From positions 7,995-65,329 of the forward strand of contig DBYR01000034.1 of assembly GCA_002310215.1 (NCBI GenBank): 57,335 nt of DNA. The letters run 5' to 3'. Of this stretch, positions 26,998-35,843 are shown piece after piece. A program made the translations under genes and the position numbers. The DNA comes from Bacteroidales bacterium UBA1181 (GTDB lineage: Bacteria > Bacteroidota > Bacteroidia > Bacteroidales > Paludibacteraceae). The notes below the pieces were generated by a model. The model did not search any database. It worked only from the letters and a program-made list of their open reading frames with translations, and had not been told where the DNA came from. How positions within the stretch are numbered: the first letter of the stretch is position 1; each line of letters starts with the position of its first letter.

Positions 26998-28023
26998 TTA
27001 ATCTTCCAATACATAATAAGGCAACTGCATCGTCACGCAATGCAGGGAGCCATGCTGATGAATCAGTGCGGAGCAGTCCACGCCCACCACCTCACGGTCC
27101 GGGAAGGCCTCGCGCAAGGCGGACAGCGCCTGTTCATCCTTCGGCGAGCGATAGGTCGGCACCAGCACCGCCCCATTCACAATCAGGAAATTAGCGTAGG
27201 TGGCCGGCAAACGCTGTTCCCCTTCGTAGCGGGCATCCGCCATCGGCAAAGGAATCAGGCGGTAGGGATTTCCCTCCAGCGTCCTGAACGATTTCAGTTC
27301 ACGCTCCATCAGTTTCAAAGAGGCGTAATGCTCGTCCGTCTTATCGTCACACTGCACATAGGCGATCGTATCCACGTCGCAGAAGCGCGCCAGCGTATCC
27401 ACATGGCTGTCCGTATCGTCTCCCGCCAGATAGCCGTGGTTGATCCACAGCACACGCTCCACGCCGAACGAGCTCTTCAGGAACTCCTCCACCTGAGGCT
27501 GCGTCAGGTGTTCGTTGCGGTTAGGCGAGAGCAGGCATTGGGAGGTCGTCATGAGCGTACCCGCCCCATCCGACTCGATGCTTCCACCCTCCAGCACATA
27601 GTAGAGAAGGCTCATATAGCCCACCTTCGGGGATAAGGTGCGGGAGAGGTAGAGGCTCTTCGTGATCTGGTTATCATAATTAGCCGGGAACTTCAGTCCC
27701 CACCCATTAAATTGGAAATCATACAGATAGGGCGAACCATCCACGAAGACGGTAATCGGTCCGTGATCACGCGCCCACGTGTCGTTGGTCGGCAACTCAC
27801 GGAAACGGATGTTAGGGTTCATCACCTCACCCAAATCCTTACGAACAGATTGTTCGTTCCGGCAGACGATCAGCAGGCGTTCCCGCTTCGAGATCTCACG
27901 GGCAATCTCCACGAAACAGGCCACCGCCTCGTCCAGCATGTAAGCCCAATCAGTATCCTCATGCGGCCATGTGATCATCACACCGCTCTGCATCGTCCAT
28001 TCGGAAGGGAAGAATGTAGTCAT
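26998..28023 (-). CDS. aguA: Agmatine deiminase
   Basis: Converts agmatine to N-carbamoylputrescine. The 341-residue protein is a member of the Porphyromonas-type peptidyl-arginine deiminase superfamily: PSEWTMQSGVMITWPHEDTDW at the start, NDTWARDHGPI in the middle, GGSIESDGAG, NHGYLAGDDTDSHVDT, and the nucleophile Cys in GSLHCVTMQLPY near the C-terminus. It is first in an operon with aguB. No arginine decarboxylase lies in the window. Confidence 0.95.
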   Translation of the reverse strand: MTTFFPSEWTMQSGVMITWPHEDTDWAYMLDEAVACFVEIAREISKRERLLIVCRNEQSVRKDLGEVMNPNIRFRELPTNDTWARDHGPITVFVDGSPYLYDFQFNGWGLKFPANYDNQITKSLYLSRTLSPKVGYMSLLYYVLEGGSIESDGAGTLMTTSQCLLSPNRNEHLTQPQVEEFLKSSFGVERVLWINHGYLAGDDTDSHVDTLARFCDVDTIAYVQCDDKTDEHYASLKLMERELKSFRTLEGNPYRLIPLPMADARYEGEQRLPATYANFLIVNGAVLVPTYRSPKDEQALSALREAFPDREVVGVDCSALIHQHGSLHCVTMQLPYYVLED

Positions 28024-28047
28024 AAATCAACTCTATTTTACAACAAA

Positions 28048-28055
28048 CAAAAATA
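28048..28055 (-). promoter_or_regulatory. -7 box of aguA-aguB
   Basis: Minus-strand TATTTTTG, 24 bp upstream of the aguA ATG; TTTG at 28070-28073 is too close (14 bp) to be a standard -33. Confidence 0.5.
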
Positions 28056-28240
28056 AGATTTTTTCGAGACAAAAAGAAGAGGGGGAAACGAAGAGTTCTT
28101 CGATTATGCGACGCAACATACAGAAAGAGGCAGAAAAACCTAATAGACAGAATATTACACGACAACATCCATCACAAAAATCATTCAATTAGCGCCACAA
28201 TAAAACGTCACGACAGGCAAGGCAGATTTATCGGGCAGCA

Positions 28241-28284
28241 TAAAAAGCAAGAGGATGCGCCGTTGCCGACACATCCTCTTGCTT
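28241..28284 (-). terminator. Terminator of the CotH-family gene
   Basis: Minus-strand 12-bp stem AGCAAGAGGATG / CATCCTCTTGCT with a 14-nt loop, then TTTTATGC. Confidence 0.85.
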
Positions 28285-28305
28285 AACCTATTTGTAAACA
28301 AAAAA

Positions 28306-31300
28306 CTACTGCTTGATCAGTTTCTCATTGAACACACCATCTTCGCACTCAATGCGAACGATGTAGACACCTTGAGGGATTGCGTTCAGATCGATACTGA
28401 TTTCCTTCTTTTTAGGAGTATACTCCATTAATGCGCTACCATTGACATCGAGGACACAGACATTGGCGATCATCGACTTAGCGGTTATGGTCACTCCGCA
28501 GGAAGCAGGATTAGGATACATTGACAGTGATGATTCAGAGACCTCAGTGTCAGTCAAGCCAGTGCCCCTACACGTGATGCTTCCGTTCGCTTTGCCCGGA
28601 GTGGCTGTGATCTTGTTGTCACAAACGCCGAACAATACCCAGTTGCCAGTGTTGTCTGTCTGGAAGCCGAACGATTCGTTGGTTTCGTGCGGATCATACG
28701 AGGCTTCCGATATGATTTCGTTAAATTCGTTGCTCAAATAGATAGTCTTCGTCTTGTCCACATTCAGATTGAAGTTGAGGTAGAGAGGACCATCGACAGG
28801 GTCGCTGTTCGCCCACAGCAAAACGCGTTGTTTGCTCTCTACGATAGTCGACTTGTATCCGTAGGCAATTTGGCTAAGTTCCATATCGCTTGCCTTGTTC
28901 GAGAAGTAAAGTCCCGCCAAGTCGATAGGCTCATCACCGAAGTTATAGACTTCAATCCAATCAGGATAATTACCGTAGTCGTCGGCATTGCCCGAATTTC
29001 TGTCGCTACTTGCGCACAACTCGTTGACAACAAGCGTGTAATCATATTTGCTTTGCGAGAAGACCGCGGTTATGGTACAAGAGCTTGTCAGCGAGCCGCT
29101 CAGTTCGCCGGGCAGGTTTGTAGTACAGTTCTCCTTCTTCCCGGTCTCATCAAACCCGCTTTGGATTTCCCAATGGTCGAATTTGTAGCCTGCAGGTGGG
29201 TAGGCCATGAAATCGGTAGCGAATCCAGCCAAATACTTGCCTTTGAATCCAGTTACAGTTTCTCCGTTTATCGTGAAGTGTGCGCCTTTGACACTCGATT
29301 TCAACTCAAAATCGACAGCGGCGCCAGTTCCCGCATAAGTTTGAAGGTGTTGCAAGATGTTCGCAGGTCTTTCCAACAAGAAAGTCAACATCGTATTGGC
29401 GGCCTCTTTCGAATCCTTGCCCATGTCGGCACAATATTCAGCCTTCACAAGGCTAGTGATGCTATCGTATACGAAACGGATACGATCCTCCGTGAAGGTG
29501 GTCGACAAGTGGCAAAGGTATTTGGTCGTGAACTTTTTCGCGAACTCCGGATTATCGCTCAAGTGCTTGAATATGGTGGTCATCCATGGTTTGTTGTTAC
29601 CCCAGTTCGTTTTACCCTCACCCCTACAATAGGTGATCATATCGCTCGCACTGTTCAGTGCTCCGTCGTGTCCGCAACCATAATCCGTGTCGAAGACAAT
29701 CCAACGGAAGCGGGAGCCGTCTTTCCTTTCCCTCCAGATTTTCGTATTGTTACCCGGCCAATCGGCATTACAGATGAACTGTTGGAAGACTTGGTATTCC
29801 AAATATTCATCCATGTCCATACGCTTGCAGGCGCCGGCATAGAACTCATGGGTTGAACTGTTCGTACTCTCCAGATACGACACCAATTCATTGTAGGCGT
29901 CGAGGGTTCCCTTCGAGATGCCGATACCCTTTTGGTCCGAGAGGGTAACCAGATCCAACTCTTCGTCGTCGACACCATGGTTCGCCTTTACGTAGCTCGC
30001 ATTGGTTCGCTCCATCAAGGCCATGAGGCCCTGGTATTGTCCGTTGAGGTAATAAGCCACAGGCTGGTAAGCTTGATAGTCGATGTTCATATTGGTACAA
30101 TAGGCCTGCATCAGTGCGTCTCTGAACTTCACCTTGTCGGTTTTTTGCCCATTTTGCTGTCCGCCTTGTTGTCCGCCTTGCATTCCACCCGGCATACCGC
30201 CTTGTCCAAAACCGCCGCCGAAGTCGCCGCCGAAGCCACCACCGAAGTCGCCCCACATGTTCATGCCACCATCAGCACCTTGGCCACCGTTCCTCAAATA
30301 AATGGTCTGGGTGTAGAGATCAGGTTTTGTGCCGAAGAAACGGTAGTTGACGAGATCCGTACCCGTCTTCTTTGAGGCTTTCAGCGAAAGTGATTTCACA
30401 GTATATGTTCTTGTACATCCACCTTCGATGGCTGCTTCCAACTCCTGAGAAAGCACCTGTTGGCCATCGACGAAGTATTCGAAAGTGACTGGACGGGTCC
30501 AATCGTTGTTATAGTTGGCCCGCATCATGGTACAAGTTTTATCACCTTGCGTACCGTTCGAACCCGTCACATACATACCAATGGTATTGTCGTTAAAGTA
30601 ACGGTCCTCTACAGTAAGGGAAACCACAGGGATGGTAACGCCACCGCAACCATTGTGGTCATTATCGGCATAGATGTACGAGTGGGTCGCGATCGCACTT
30701 GGCAACATACCATCGGCGAAGGCTTTCGCTCGTATACTGGTATTGCCATTGATGTTGATGGAAGAGTTATAGACGTTGCTCTGTTTTGTAGGCTCGCTTC
30801 CATCGGTGGTGTAACGTATCGTAGCGCCGGCGGTTGCACAACTCAATTGCAGATTCACATTTCCGTGTTTCAATCCACCCTTCTCGCTGAACTCAGGAAC
30901 TTGGCATCGGGTCAATTGGGCATACGCGGTAGTGTTTGCCGCTCCAGGAGTAGGCTCCATATAACCGGTTTCGTTCCCATAACGTCCGAACGATATGTGA
31001 GCGGTTTGTGCACCGTAGGCGATTGAGTCGACCAGCGTGTTACCGTTCTTCAGCAAGAGGTAACCACCATCGGCATCGAGTTTGTAAGGCGCATGTTTGG
31101 ACTGTTCACTCTCGTCGAACCACATCAGCGCATAGTTGTTGGCATCCACCATAAAATCACTCTGGATATGCCAAGTCCACTTTTCAGTATACTTTTTTGA
31201 GGTCTTCTTGTAATGGACCAGGGTGTAACCCCTCAAATTAACACTTTGTTGCTGATCGTCCGTAAATTCGATGTAGCCCGAAAAATTGTAATTGTCGGTG

Positions 31301-31419
31301 TTCATCATAGTCGACAAATTACAAGGCATCACTTCGTTCATCCGAACGGCAGCGTTGCCGGCCATACTCCCACATAGGAGAAATAATGCCACGATTCTTT
31401 TTGCATATCTCGTTACCAT
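28306..31419 (-). CDS. CotH-kinase family surface protein with lamin-tail, chitobiase-like and T9SS sorting domains
   Basis: A 1037-residue secreted protein. Order: signal peptide (1-24); lamin-tail-like domain (about 26-160); chitobiase/hexosaminidase C-terminal-type module (IRYTTDGSEP, about 185-248); CotH kinase-like domain (about 260-690) with MALMERTN, NADWPGNNTKIWR and the metal-binding-like FDTDYGCG; an InlB-like module (KFDHWEIQSG, TITAVFSQ); a second lamin-tail domain (VVNELCASSDR ... DWIEVYNFGDEPIDLAGLYFS); and a T9SS sorting domain ending FNEKLIKQ. CotH proteins are atypical protein kinases in Bacillus spores; the role here is unknown. A 49-residue Gly/Gln-rich insert interrupts the kinase domain. 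ATG 31419 gives a good signal peptide; the longer frame to 31560 does not. Confidence 0.88.
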   Translation of the reverse strand: MVTRYAKRIVALFLLCGSMAGNAAVRMNEVMPCNLSTMMNTDNYNFSGYIEFTDDQQQSVNLRGYTLVHYKKTSKKYTEKWTWHIQSDFMVDANNYALMWFDESEQSKHAPYKLDADGGYLLLKNGNTLVDSIAYGAQTAHISFGRYGNETGYMEPTPGAANTTAYAQLTRCQVPEFSEKGGLKHGNVNLQLSCATAGATIRYTTDGSEPTKQSNVYNSSININGNTSIRAKAFADGMLPSAIATHSYIYADNDHNGCGGVTIPVVSLTVEDRYFNDNTIGMYVTGSNGTQGDKTCTMMRANYNNDWTRPVTFEYFVDGQQVLSQELEAAIEGGCTRTYTVKSLSLKASKKTGTDLVNYRFFGTKPDLYTQTIYLRNGGQGADGGMNMWGDFGGGFGGDFGGGFGQGGMPGGMQGGQQGGQQNGQKTDKVKFRDALMQAYCTNMNIDYQAYQPVAYYLNGQYQGLMALMERTNASYVKANHGVDDEELDLVTLSDQKGIGISKGTLDAYNELVSYLESTNSSTHEFYAGACKRMDMDEYLEYQVFQQFICNADWPGNNTKIWRERKDGSRFRWIVFDTDYGCGHDGALNSASDMITYCRGEGKTNWGNNKPWMTTIFKHLSDNPEFAKKFTTKYLCHLSTTFTEDRIRFVYDSITSLVKAEYCADMGKDSKEAANTMLTFLLERPANILQHLQTYAGTGAAVDFELKSSVKGAHFTINGETVTGFKGKYLAGFATDFMAYPPAGYKFDHWEIQSGFDETGKKENCTTNLPGELSGSLTSSCTITAVFSQSKYDYTLVVNELCASSDRNSGNADDYGNYPDWIEVYNFGDEPIDLAGLYFSNKASDMELSQIAYGYKSTIVESKQRVLLWANSDPVDGPLYLNFNLNVDKTKTIYLSNEFNEIISEASYDPHETNESFGFQTDNTGNWVLFGVCDNKITATPGKANGSITCRGTGLTDTEVSESSLSMYPNPASCGVTITAKSMIANVCVLDVNGSALMEYTPKKKEISIDLNAIPQGVYIVRIECEDGVFNEKLIKQ

Positions 31420-31721
31420 AAGCGATGTTTGATTTATACTTTTCACGCATAAAAGTACTTCTTTTTTCCATACGTAGGTTATCTTCAATAGCACAAAAAC
31501 ATGGCTGGAACCCCATATTTTGCTATGTTTTTCGGCTCTTTTCGGCGGTTCGTCGGGCATAATGTTCCGTTCTTGACTAAAACATGAACTTTGGTTGAAA
31601 ACTAAAATAGAGGGTCATATTTTGGATCTCTGGGGAATAAATACACAAGAATATATTCATGCCATAAGGTTAACGATTTTAGGTACGCAATGAGGGAAAG
31701 GTAGAGACGATATGCAGGGAG

Positions 31722-31749
31722 GTAGAGACGCAATGCATTGCGTCTCTAC
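31722..31749. repeat. 28-bp perfect palindrome, copy 2
   Basis: Identical base for base to 81-108. Preceded by an isolated left half (GTAGAGACGATATGCA) about 20 bp away, as if a third copy had decayed. Confidence 0.9.
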
Positions 31750-31750
31750 A

Positions 31751-31790
31751 AAATAAATTCATAATTCAAAATTCTTAATTCTTAATTAAA
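31751..31790 (-). repeat. AATTAAG array between the serS terminator and the palindrome
   Basis: Minus-strand AATTAAG, AATTAAG, AATTTTG, AATTATG units follow the serS terminator and lead straight into the 28-bp palindrome, the same order as found after recQ. Confidence 0.75.
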
Positions 31791-31822
31791 AAAGGGGCGC
31801 TCCGACAACTCGAAGCGCCCCT
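31787..31822 (-). terminator. Terminator of serS
   Basis: Minus-strand stem AGGGGCGCTTCGAG / CGGAGCGCCCCT with a short loop and T6. Confidence 0.85.
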
Positions 31823-31845
31823 CGTTCTTTCACGAGCCATTAGGC

Positions 31846-33117
31846 TTATTTTATCATATCGCAACCCATATAAGGAATCAACACCTTAGGGATCTTGATG
31901 CCCTCAGGGGTTTGGTTGTTCTCCAAGAGAGCCGCCACGATACGAGGCAGGGCCAAAGCGCTACCGTTCAACGTGTGGCAAAGTTGCGTCTTCTTATCCG
32001 CACCCTTGTAGCGGCACTTCAGACGGTTAGCCTGATAGGTGTCGAAATTAGATACGGAAGAGACCTCCAACCAGCGTTTTTGAGCAGCGGAGAAGACCTC
32101 AAAGTCATAGCAAGTGGCAGCGGTGAAACTCATGTCGCCACCGCACAAGTGCAAGATACGGTAAGGGAGTTCCAACTTCTTGAGCAAGCCCTCCACATGG
32201 GCCAGCATCTCCTTGTGCGACTCCTTCGAGTGCTCAGGCGTATCGATGCGCACGATCTCGATCTTGGAGAACTCGTGCAGACGGTTCAATCCACGCACAT
32301 CCTTACCGTAGGAACCAGCCTCACGGCGGAAGCACTGCGTGTAGGCACAGTTCTTGATAGGGAGATCCTTCTCGTCCAAGATCACGTCACGGTAGATATT
32401 CGTGACAGGCACCTCGGCGGTAGGGATCAGGTAGAGGTCATCCACCTCGCAATGGTACATCTGTCCCTCCTTGTCAGGCAATTGGCCCGTTCCGTAGCCG
32501 GAAGCCTGGTTGACGACAGTCGGAGGCATGATCTCCAAGTAGCCCGCATTGCGCGCCTCGTCCAGGAAGAAGTTGATGAGCGCACGTTGCAACCTCGCGC
32601 CATAGCCCTTGTAAACAGGGAAACCGGCGCCAGAGATCTTCACACCCAGTTCAAAATCAATCAGATCATACTTCTTCGCCAACTCCCAATGAGGCAAAGC
32701 GTCATCCCCCAACTCAGGGATGGTGTTGCCCATCTTCTCCACCACGTTATCCTCCGCGGTCTTACCCTCAGGGACATCGTCGTAAGGCATGTTAGGGATG
32801 GTATATAAGATGGAGTTGATCTCCTCCTGTGACTTGTCCATACCCTCTTGCAAGGACTTGGTAGTCTCCTTCAAGGAAGCGACCTTAGACTTGACGGACT
32901 CCGCCTCGTCTTTTTTACCCTCCTTCATCAAGGATCCAACACTCTTGGACAATGAATTGATTTCAGCCAATGTGGCATCTAACTGAGCTTGCGAAGAGCG
33001 TCTCACCTTGTCCAATTCAAGAATCTTTGAGATCAGATCCTTCGCCTCGAAATGTTTTTTTGCCAACTTACGGACCACCTCGTCAGGATTCTCCGTAATA
33101 ACCTTCAACGTCAACAT
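31846..33117 (-). CDS. serS: Seryl-tRNA synthetase
   Basis: Charges tRNA-Ser (and tRNA-Sec where present). The 423-residue protein has the N-terminal coiled-coil arm (about 30-105, KVRRSSQAQLDATLAEINSL) and the class II core: motif 2 CFRREAGSYGKDVRGLNRLHEF and motif 3 NGSALALPRIVAALLENNQ. It is third in a likely operon after the O-methyltransferase and FKBP genes (30-bp gap to the latter). Confidence 0.97.
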   Translation of the reverse strand: MLTLKVITENPDEVVRKLAKKHFEAKDLISKILELDKVRRSSQAQLDATLAEINSLSKSVGSLMKEGKKDEAESVKSKVASLKETTKSLQEGMDKSQEEINSILYTIPNMPYDDVPEGKTAEDNVVEKMGNTIPELGDDALPHWELAKKYDLIDFELGVKISGAGFPVYKGYGARLQRALINFFLDEARNAGYLEIMPPTVVNQASGYGTGQLPDKEGQMYHCEVDDLYLIPTAEVPVTNIYRDVILDEKDLPIKNCAYTQCFRREAGSYGKDVRGLNRLHEFSKIEIVRIDTPEHSKESHKEMLAHVEGLLKKLELPYRILHLCGGDMSFTAATCYDFEVFSAAQKRWLEVSSVSNFDTYQANRLKCRYKGADKKTQLCHTLNGSALALPRIVAALLENNQTPEGIKIPKVLIPYMGCDMIK

Positions 33118-33147
33118 ATTCTTACTGGAATTATGAATTATTATTTA

Positions 33148-33657
33148 TTATTCAGTTTTAATGACCGCATCCAACTTCATATCGTATATGAGTGCGGAAT
33201 ATGGCATTACCGTGATGTTTTTTCCCTCATACTTAAACGTGGTTGACGAGGAACCATACATCAGATAGTAAGGGATATACAATTTGTAGTTGGATCCCTC
33301 GGGCATGTGACGGACACCTATTTGGAGACCCTCCGTCAAGTCGGCGACCGCTATGGTTTCCGTCATTGACACGAAGACTGAATCCCTTATCGTCTTCCCC
33401 GTGTAGGTGATAGTGACCGTATCATTCACACCAGGTCTTTCTCCGTCACCCTTGGTTACAATAGAGTATAACAGTCCGCTCGGGTCCACCAAAACGTCCG
33501 TCTTCGAGCCTTTCTCCTTCAGATAAGCCTCTCCGTCCTCCTTGTTTTTGCGGACCTTGGAAACCTGGTCACTGACTTCATCTTCATCGTCCTTGCAAGA
33601 GGAAACGATCGCACCCAACATCGCAAAGGCGAAAACCCACCACAAAATCTTTTTCAT
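33148..33657 (-). CDS. FKBP-type peptidyl-prolyl isomerase lipoprotein
   Basis: A 169-residue lipoprotein: lipobox VSSC near residue 21 followed by KDDEDE, the surface-export type of signal. The second half is an FKBP fold: DTVTITYTGKTIRDSVF, then LTEGLQIGVRHMPEGSNYKLYIPYYLMYG. It should help fold outer-membrane or surface proteins. Its ATG overlaps the O-methyltransferase stop by four bases, so the two are translationally coupled. Confidence 0.85.
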   Translation of the reverse strand: MKKILWWVFAFAMLGAIVSSCKDDEDEVSDQVSKVRKNKEDGEAYLKEKGSKTDVLVDPSGLLYSIVTKGDGERPGVNDTVTITYTGKTIRDSVFVSMTETIAVADLTEGLQIGVRHMPEGSNYKLYIPYYLMYGSSSTTFKYEGKNITVMPYSALIYDMKLDAVIKTE

Positions 33658-34295
33658 TCCTTTATCTTTCTTATTAACGTCATTCCGTCACGAACAGGAA
33701 CAATTACCCGTTCCACCCGTTCGTCAGAAAAGACCTTATCGTTAAATTTCTGAATGCCGACGGTCTGCGCATCCTTGGAATCCTCCAGCACATGACCATC
33801 CCACAAAGTATTGTCCGCTATCAGCAGCCCGCCCAGCCTCAACTTAGGGAAGACCACATCAAAGTACTCCGAATAGTGACGCTTGTTACCATCCATGAAG
33901 ACCACATCGAACTGGCCCTCCAATTGAGGAATCAGTTGGGAAGCGTCGCCGATGTGCAGATGGATCTTCTCCGCCATTCCGGAGCGTTCGAAGACCTCAT
34001 TCAGGAACTCCTCCATCTCATCGTTCACCTCCATCGTATGCAACTCTCCATCCTCCGGCAAAGCCTCCGCCATGCAAATCGCGGAATAGCCCGTGAAGGT
34101 GCCGATCTCGAGGATCCTCTTCGCCGACATCATAGTGCAGAACATCTTCAACATCCTGCCTTGCAGATGTCCGGACAGCATACGCGGCTTCAAAGTGCGC
34201 AGATGCGTCTCCCTCGTCAGCCAAGCGAGCACCTCCGGCTCCTTGTCGATGTGCGAGAGCACATATTCCTCTATGGTTGCGTCCGACATGTTCAT
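33654..34295 (-). CDS. Class I SAM-dependent O-methyltransferase
   Basis: A 213-residue member of the small-molecule O-methyltransferase family (catechol/caffeoyl-CoA type, methyltransferase_3). Motif I is RILEIGTFTGYSAICMAEALP (about 61-81), followed by MEVNDEM and the metal-site stretch DVVFMDGNKRHYSEYFD, with LLIADNTLWDG. The substrate is unknown. A near-consensus -7 box (TAAATTCG) lies just upstream. First gene of the FKBP-serS run. A second ATG two codons in is also possible. Confidence 0.85.
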   Translation of the reverse strand: MNMSDATIEEYVLSHIDKEPEVLAWLTRETHLRTLKPRMLSGHLQGRMLKMFCTMMSAKRILEIGTFTGYSAICMAEALPEDGELHTMEVNDEMEEFLNEVFERSGMAEKIHLHIGDASQLIPQLEGQFDVVFMDGNKRHYSEYFDVVFPKLRLGGLLIADNTLWDGHVLEDSKDAQTVGIQKFNDKVFSDERVERVIVPVRDGMTLIRKIKE

Positions 34296-34400
34296 ATTCT
34301 CGCGAATTTACATAAAAATTGACACAATTCTCCGCGCCTCACCATTTTTTCCACAAACATATCACAGCGGTTTCATTTCCCACTTCGGGAAAAACCGTCC

Positions 34401-34437
34401 CAACTCTCAACTCTTAATTCTTAACTCTTAATTCTCA
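34401..34437 (-). repeat. AGTTAAG array starting at the hisB stop codon
   Basis: On the minus strand the TGA stop of hisB is followed without a gap by GAATTAAG, AGTTAAG, AATTAAG, AGTTGAG, AGTTGGG. Confidence 0.85.
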
Positions 34438-35568
34438 AAGCGTTCCCTTCGTCGAAGGCAGTTCGTACTTGTAGATATCACGTCTGACCGCCATCTTGAC
34501 CGAGCGGGCCAATGCCTTGAAGATTCCTTCGATCTTATGGTGCTCGTTCTCTCCCTCCGCCTTGATATTCAGGTTCATACGTGCCGAATCGCTCAACGAC
34601 TTGAAGAAGTGGAGGAACATCTCCGTAGGCATGTCACCCACGTACTCACGCTTGAACTCAGCATCCCACACCAACCATGGCCGGCCTCCGAAGTCCAGCG
34701 CCACGGAGCAGAGACAATCGTCCATCGGCAGGCAGTAGCCATAGCGTTCGATACCACGTTTGTCGCCTAAAGATTTCAGGATCGCCTCTCCCAAAGCGAT
34801 GGCGGTATCCTCGATGGTGTGGTGCTCATCCACGTTCAGGTCGCCCTTCACCTTCACGGTCAGGTCGCAGCCCGAATGTTTGCCGATCTGCTCCAACATG
34901 TGGTCGAAGAAGCCCAAACCAGAGGATATGTCACACTTGCCCGTACCATCCAAATTGATTTGCACGAAGATATCGGTCTCCTTGGTGGTACGCTGTACGG
35001 TCGCCACCCGCTCCCCCGCGAAGAGGAACTCGGCGATCTGGTTCCAGCCCGTCACCACCTTGGCGCAAGCCTCCGTCAGATGCGCCTCCGCCAACTCCTT
35101 CGTCGCAGCCTCCACGGAAGGAGCGATCAGGAGGGCACGGCAGCCTAAGTTCTTAGCCAACATCACGTCCGTCAGACGGTCACCTATCACGTAGGAGTGG
35201 GCCATGTCGTACGATCCGTCCATGTAGCTGGTCAGCATGGCAGTGCCCGGCTTGCGCGTCGGGAGGTTATCCTCCGGAAATGATTTATCGATGAATATCT
35301 TATCGAACTCAATCTCCTCTCCCCTCAGCGTCTCCAACATCTTGGACTGCACCAGGTCGAAGTTCTTCTGCGGATAAGCCTCGGTGCCTAAACCGTCCTG
35401 GTTCGTCACCATGACCAGTTCGAACGAGCAGTTCTTACGGATGAAATAGAGATTACGGAGGACACCCGGCAGGAACGTCATCTGTTCCAAATTGTCCACT
35501 TGATACGTGACAGGCGGCTCCACGATCAACGTGCCATCCCTGTCTATGAAAAGAGCGGTCTTCATCAT
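34435..35568 (-). CDS. hisB: Bifunctional histidinol-phosphatase / imidazoleglycerol-phosphate dehydratase
   Basis: Carries two histidine-pathway activities. The N-terminal HAD phosphatase (1-165) shows LFIDRDGTLIVEP, MVTNQDGLG and GDRLTDVMLAKNLG. The C-terminal IGPD domain (185-377) shows GLGFFDHMLEQIGKHSG, DEHHTIEDTAIALGEAI and EGENEHHKIEGIFKALAR. The fused form is usual in Bacteroidota and gammaproteobacteria. What is unusual is that no other his gene lies beside it. Two adjacent ATGs (35568, 35565) could start it. Confidence 0.96.
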   Translation of the reverse strand: MMKTALFIDRDGTLIVEPPVTYQVDNLEQMTFLPGVLRNLYFIRKNCSFELVMVTNQDGLGTEAYPQKNFDLVQSKMLETLRGEEIEFDKIFIDKSFPEDNLPTRKPGTAMLTSYMDGSYDMAHSYVIGDRLTDVMLAKNLGCRALLIAPSVEAATKELAEAHLTEACAKVVTGWNQIAEFLFAGERVATVQRTTKETDIFVQINLDGTGKCDISSGLGFFDHMLEQIGKHSGCDLTVKVKGDLNVDEHHTIEDTAIALGEAILKSLGDKRGIERYGYCLPMDDCLCSVALDFGGRPWLVWDAEFKREYVGDMPTEMFLHFFKSLSDSARMNLNIKAEGENEHHKIEGIFKALARSVKMAVRRDIYKYELPSTKGTL

Positions 35569-35587
35569 TTTCTATACAATTGAGGCC

Positions 35588-35618
35588 CAAAGGTACAAAA
35601 ATTCAGTGGGATGGCAAG
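35588..35618 (-). promoter_or_regulatory. Promoter of hisB
   Basis: Minus-strand -33-like CTTG (35615-35618), 19-bp spacer, and -7 TACCTTTG (35588-35595), 20 bp before the ATG. Confidence 0.75.
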
Positions 35619-35734
35619 AGAGGGGATTGAAAAAGAGAAGACGGCGGAAGAGAAACACCCTTCGCCTAAAGTTAAGCAATGATAAAAAAGTGTATTTTTT
35701 GCAAAACGGAGAACGACGATTAAAAATATAATCC

Positions 35735-35742
35735 TATATTTG
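35735..35742 (+). promoter_or_regulatory. -7 box of the DUF2339 gene
   Basis: TATATTTG, about 100 bp upstream of the ATG at 35844. No -33 box at normal spacing. Confidence 0.6.
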
Positions 35743-35843
35743 TTAGAAAGAGAAGGGTATGATTCTCTTTGTTTGCCTTAAAAACAACGGACAAAGAAGC
35801 ATTAAACCTGTATAGTAAACATCAGAAAAAACAGATTATACGT

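Larger units (their letters stand above)
31420..31845. other. Intergenic region between serS and the CotH gene
   Basis: It holds no gene I can support. From the serS side it contains the serS terminator, a 7-bp repeat array, the second 28-bp palindrome, a half-palindrome (about 31701-31716), and then about 280 bp leading to the CotH gene. A weak -7-like TACTTTTA lies on the minus strand near 31450, but it lacks the final G. Confidence 0.6.

Noticed and set aside
34300..34400. Hairpin TTTCCC/GGGAAA downstream of hisB as a terminator
   Set aside because: The stem is short and no T run follows on the minus strand, so I cannot support it as a terminator.
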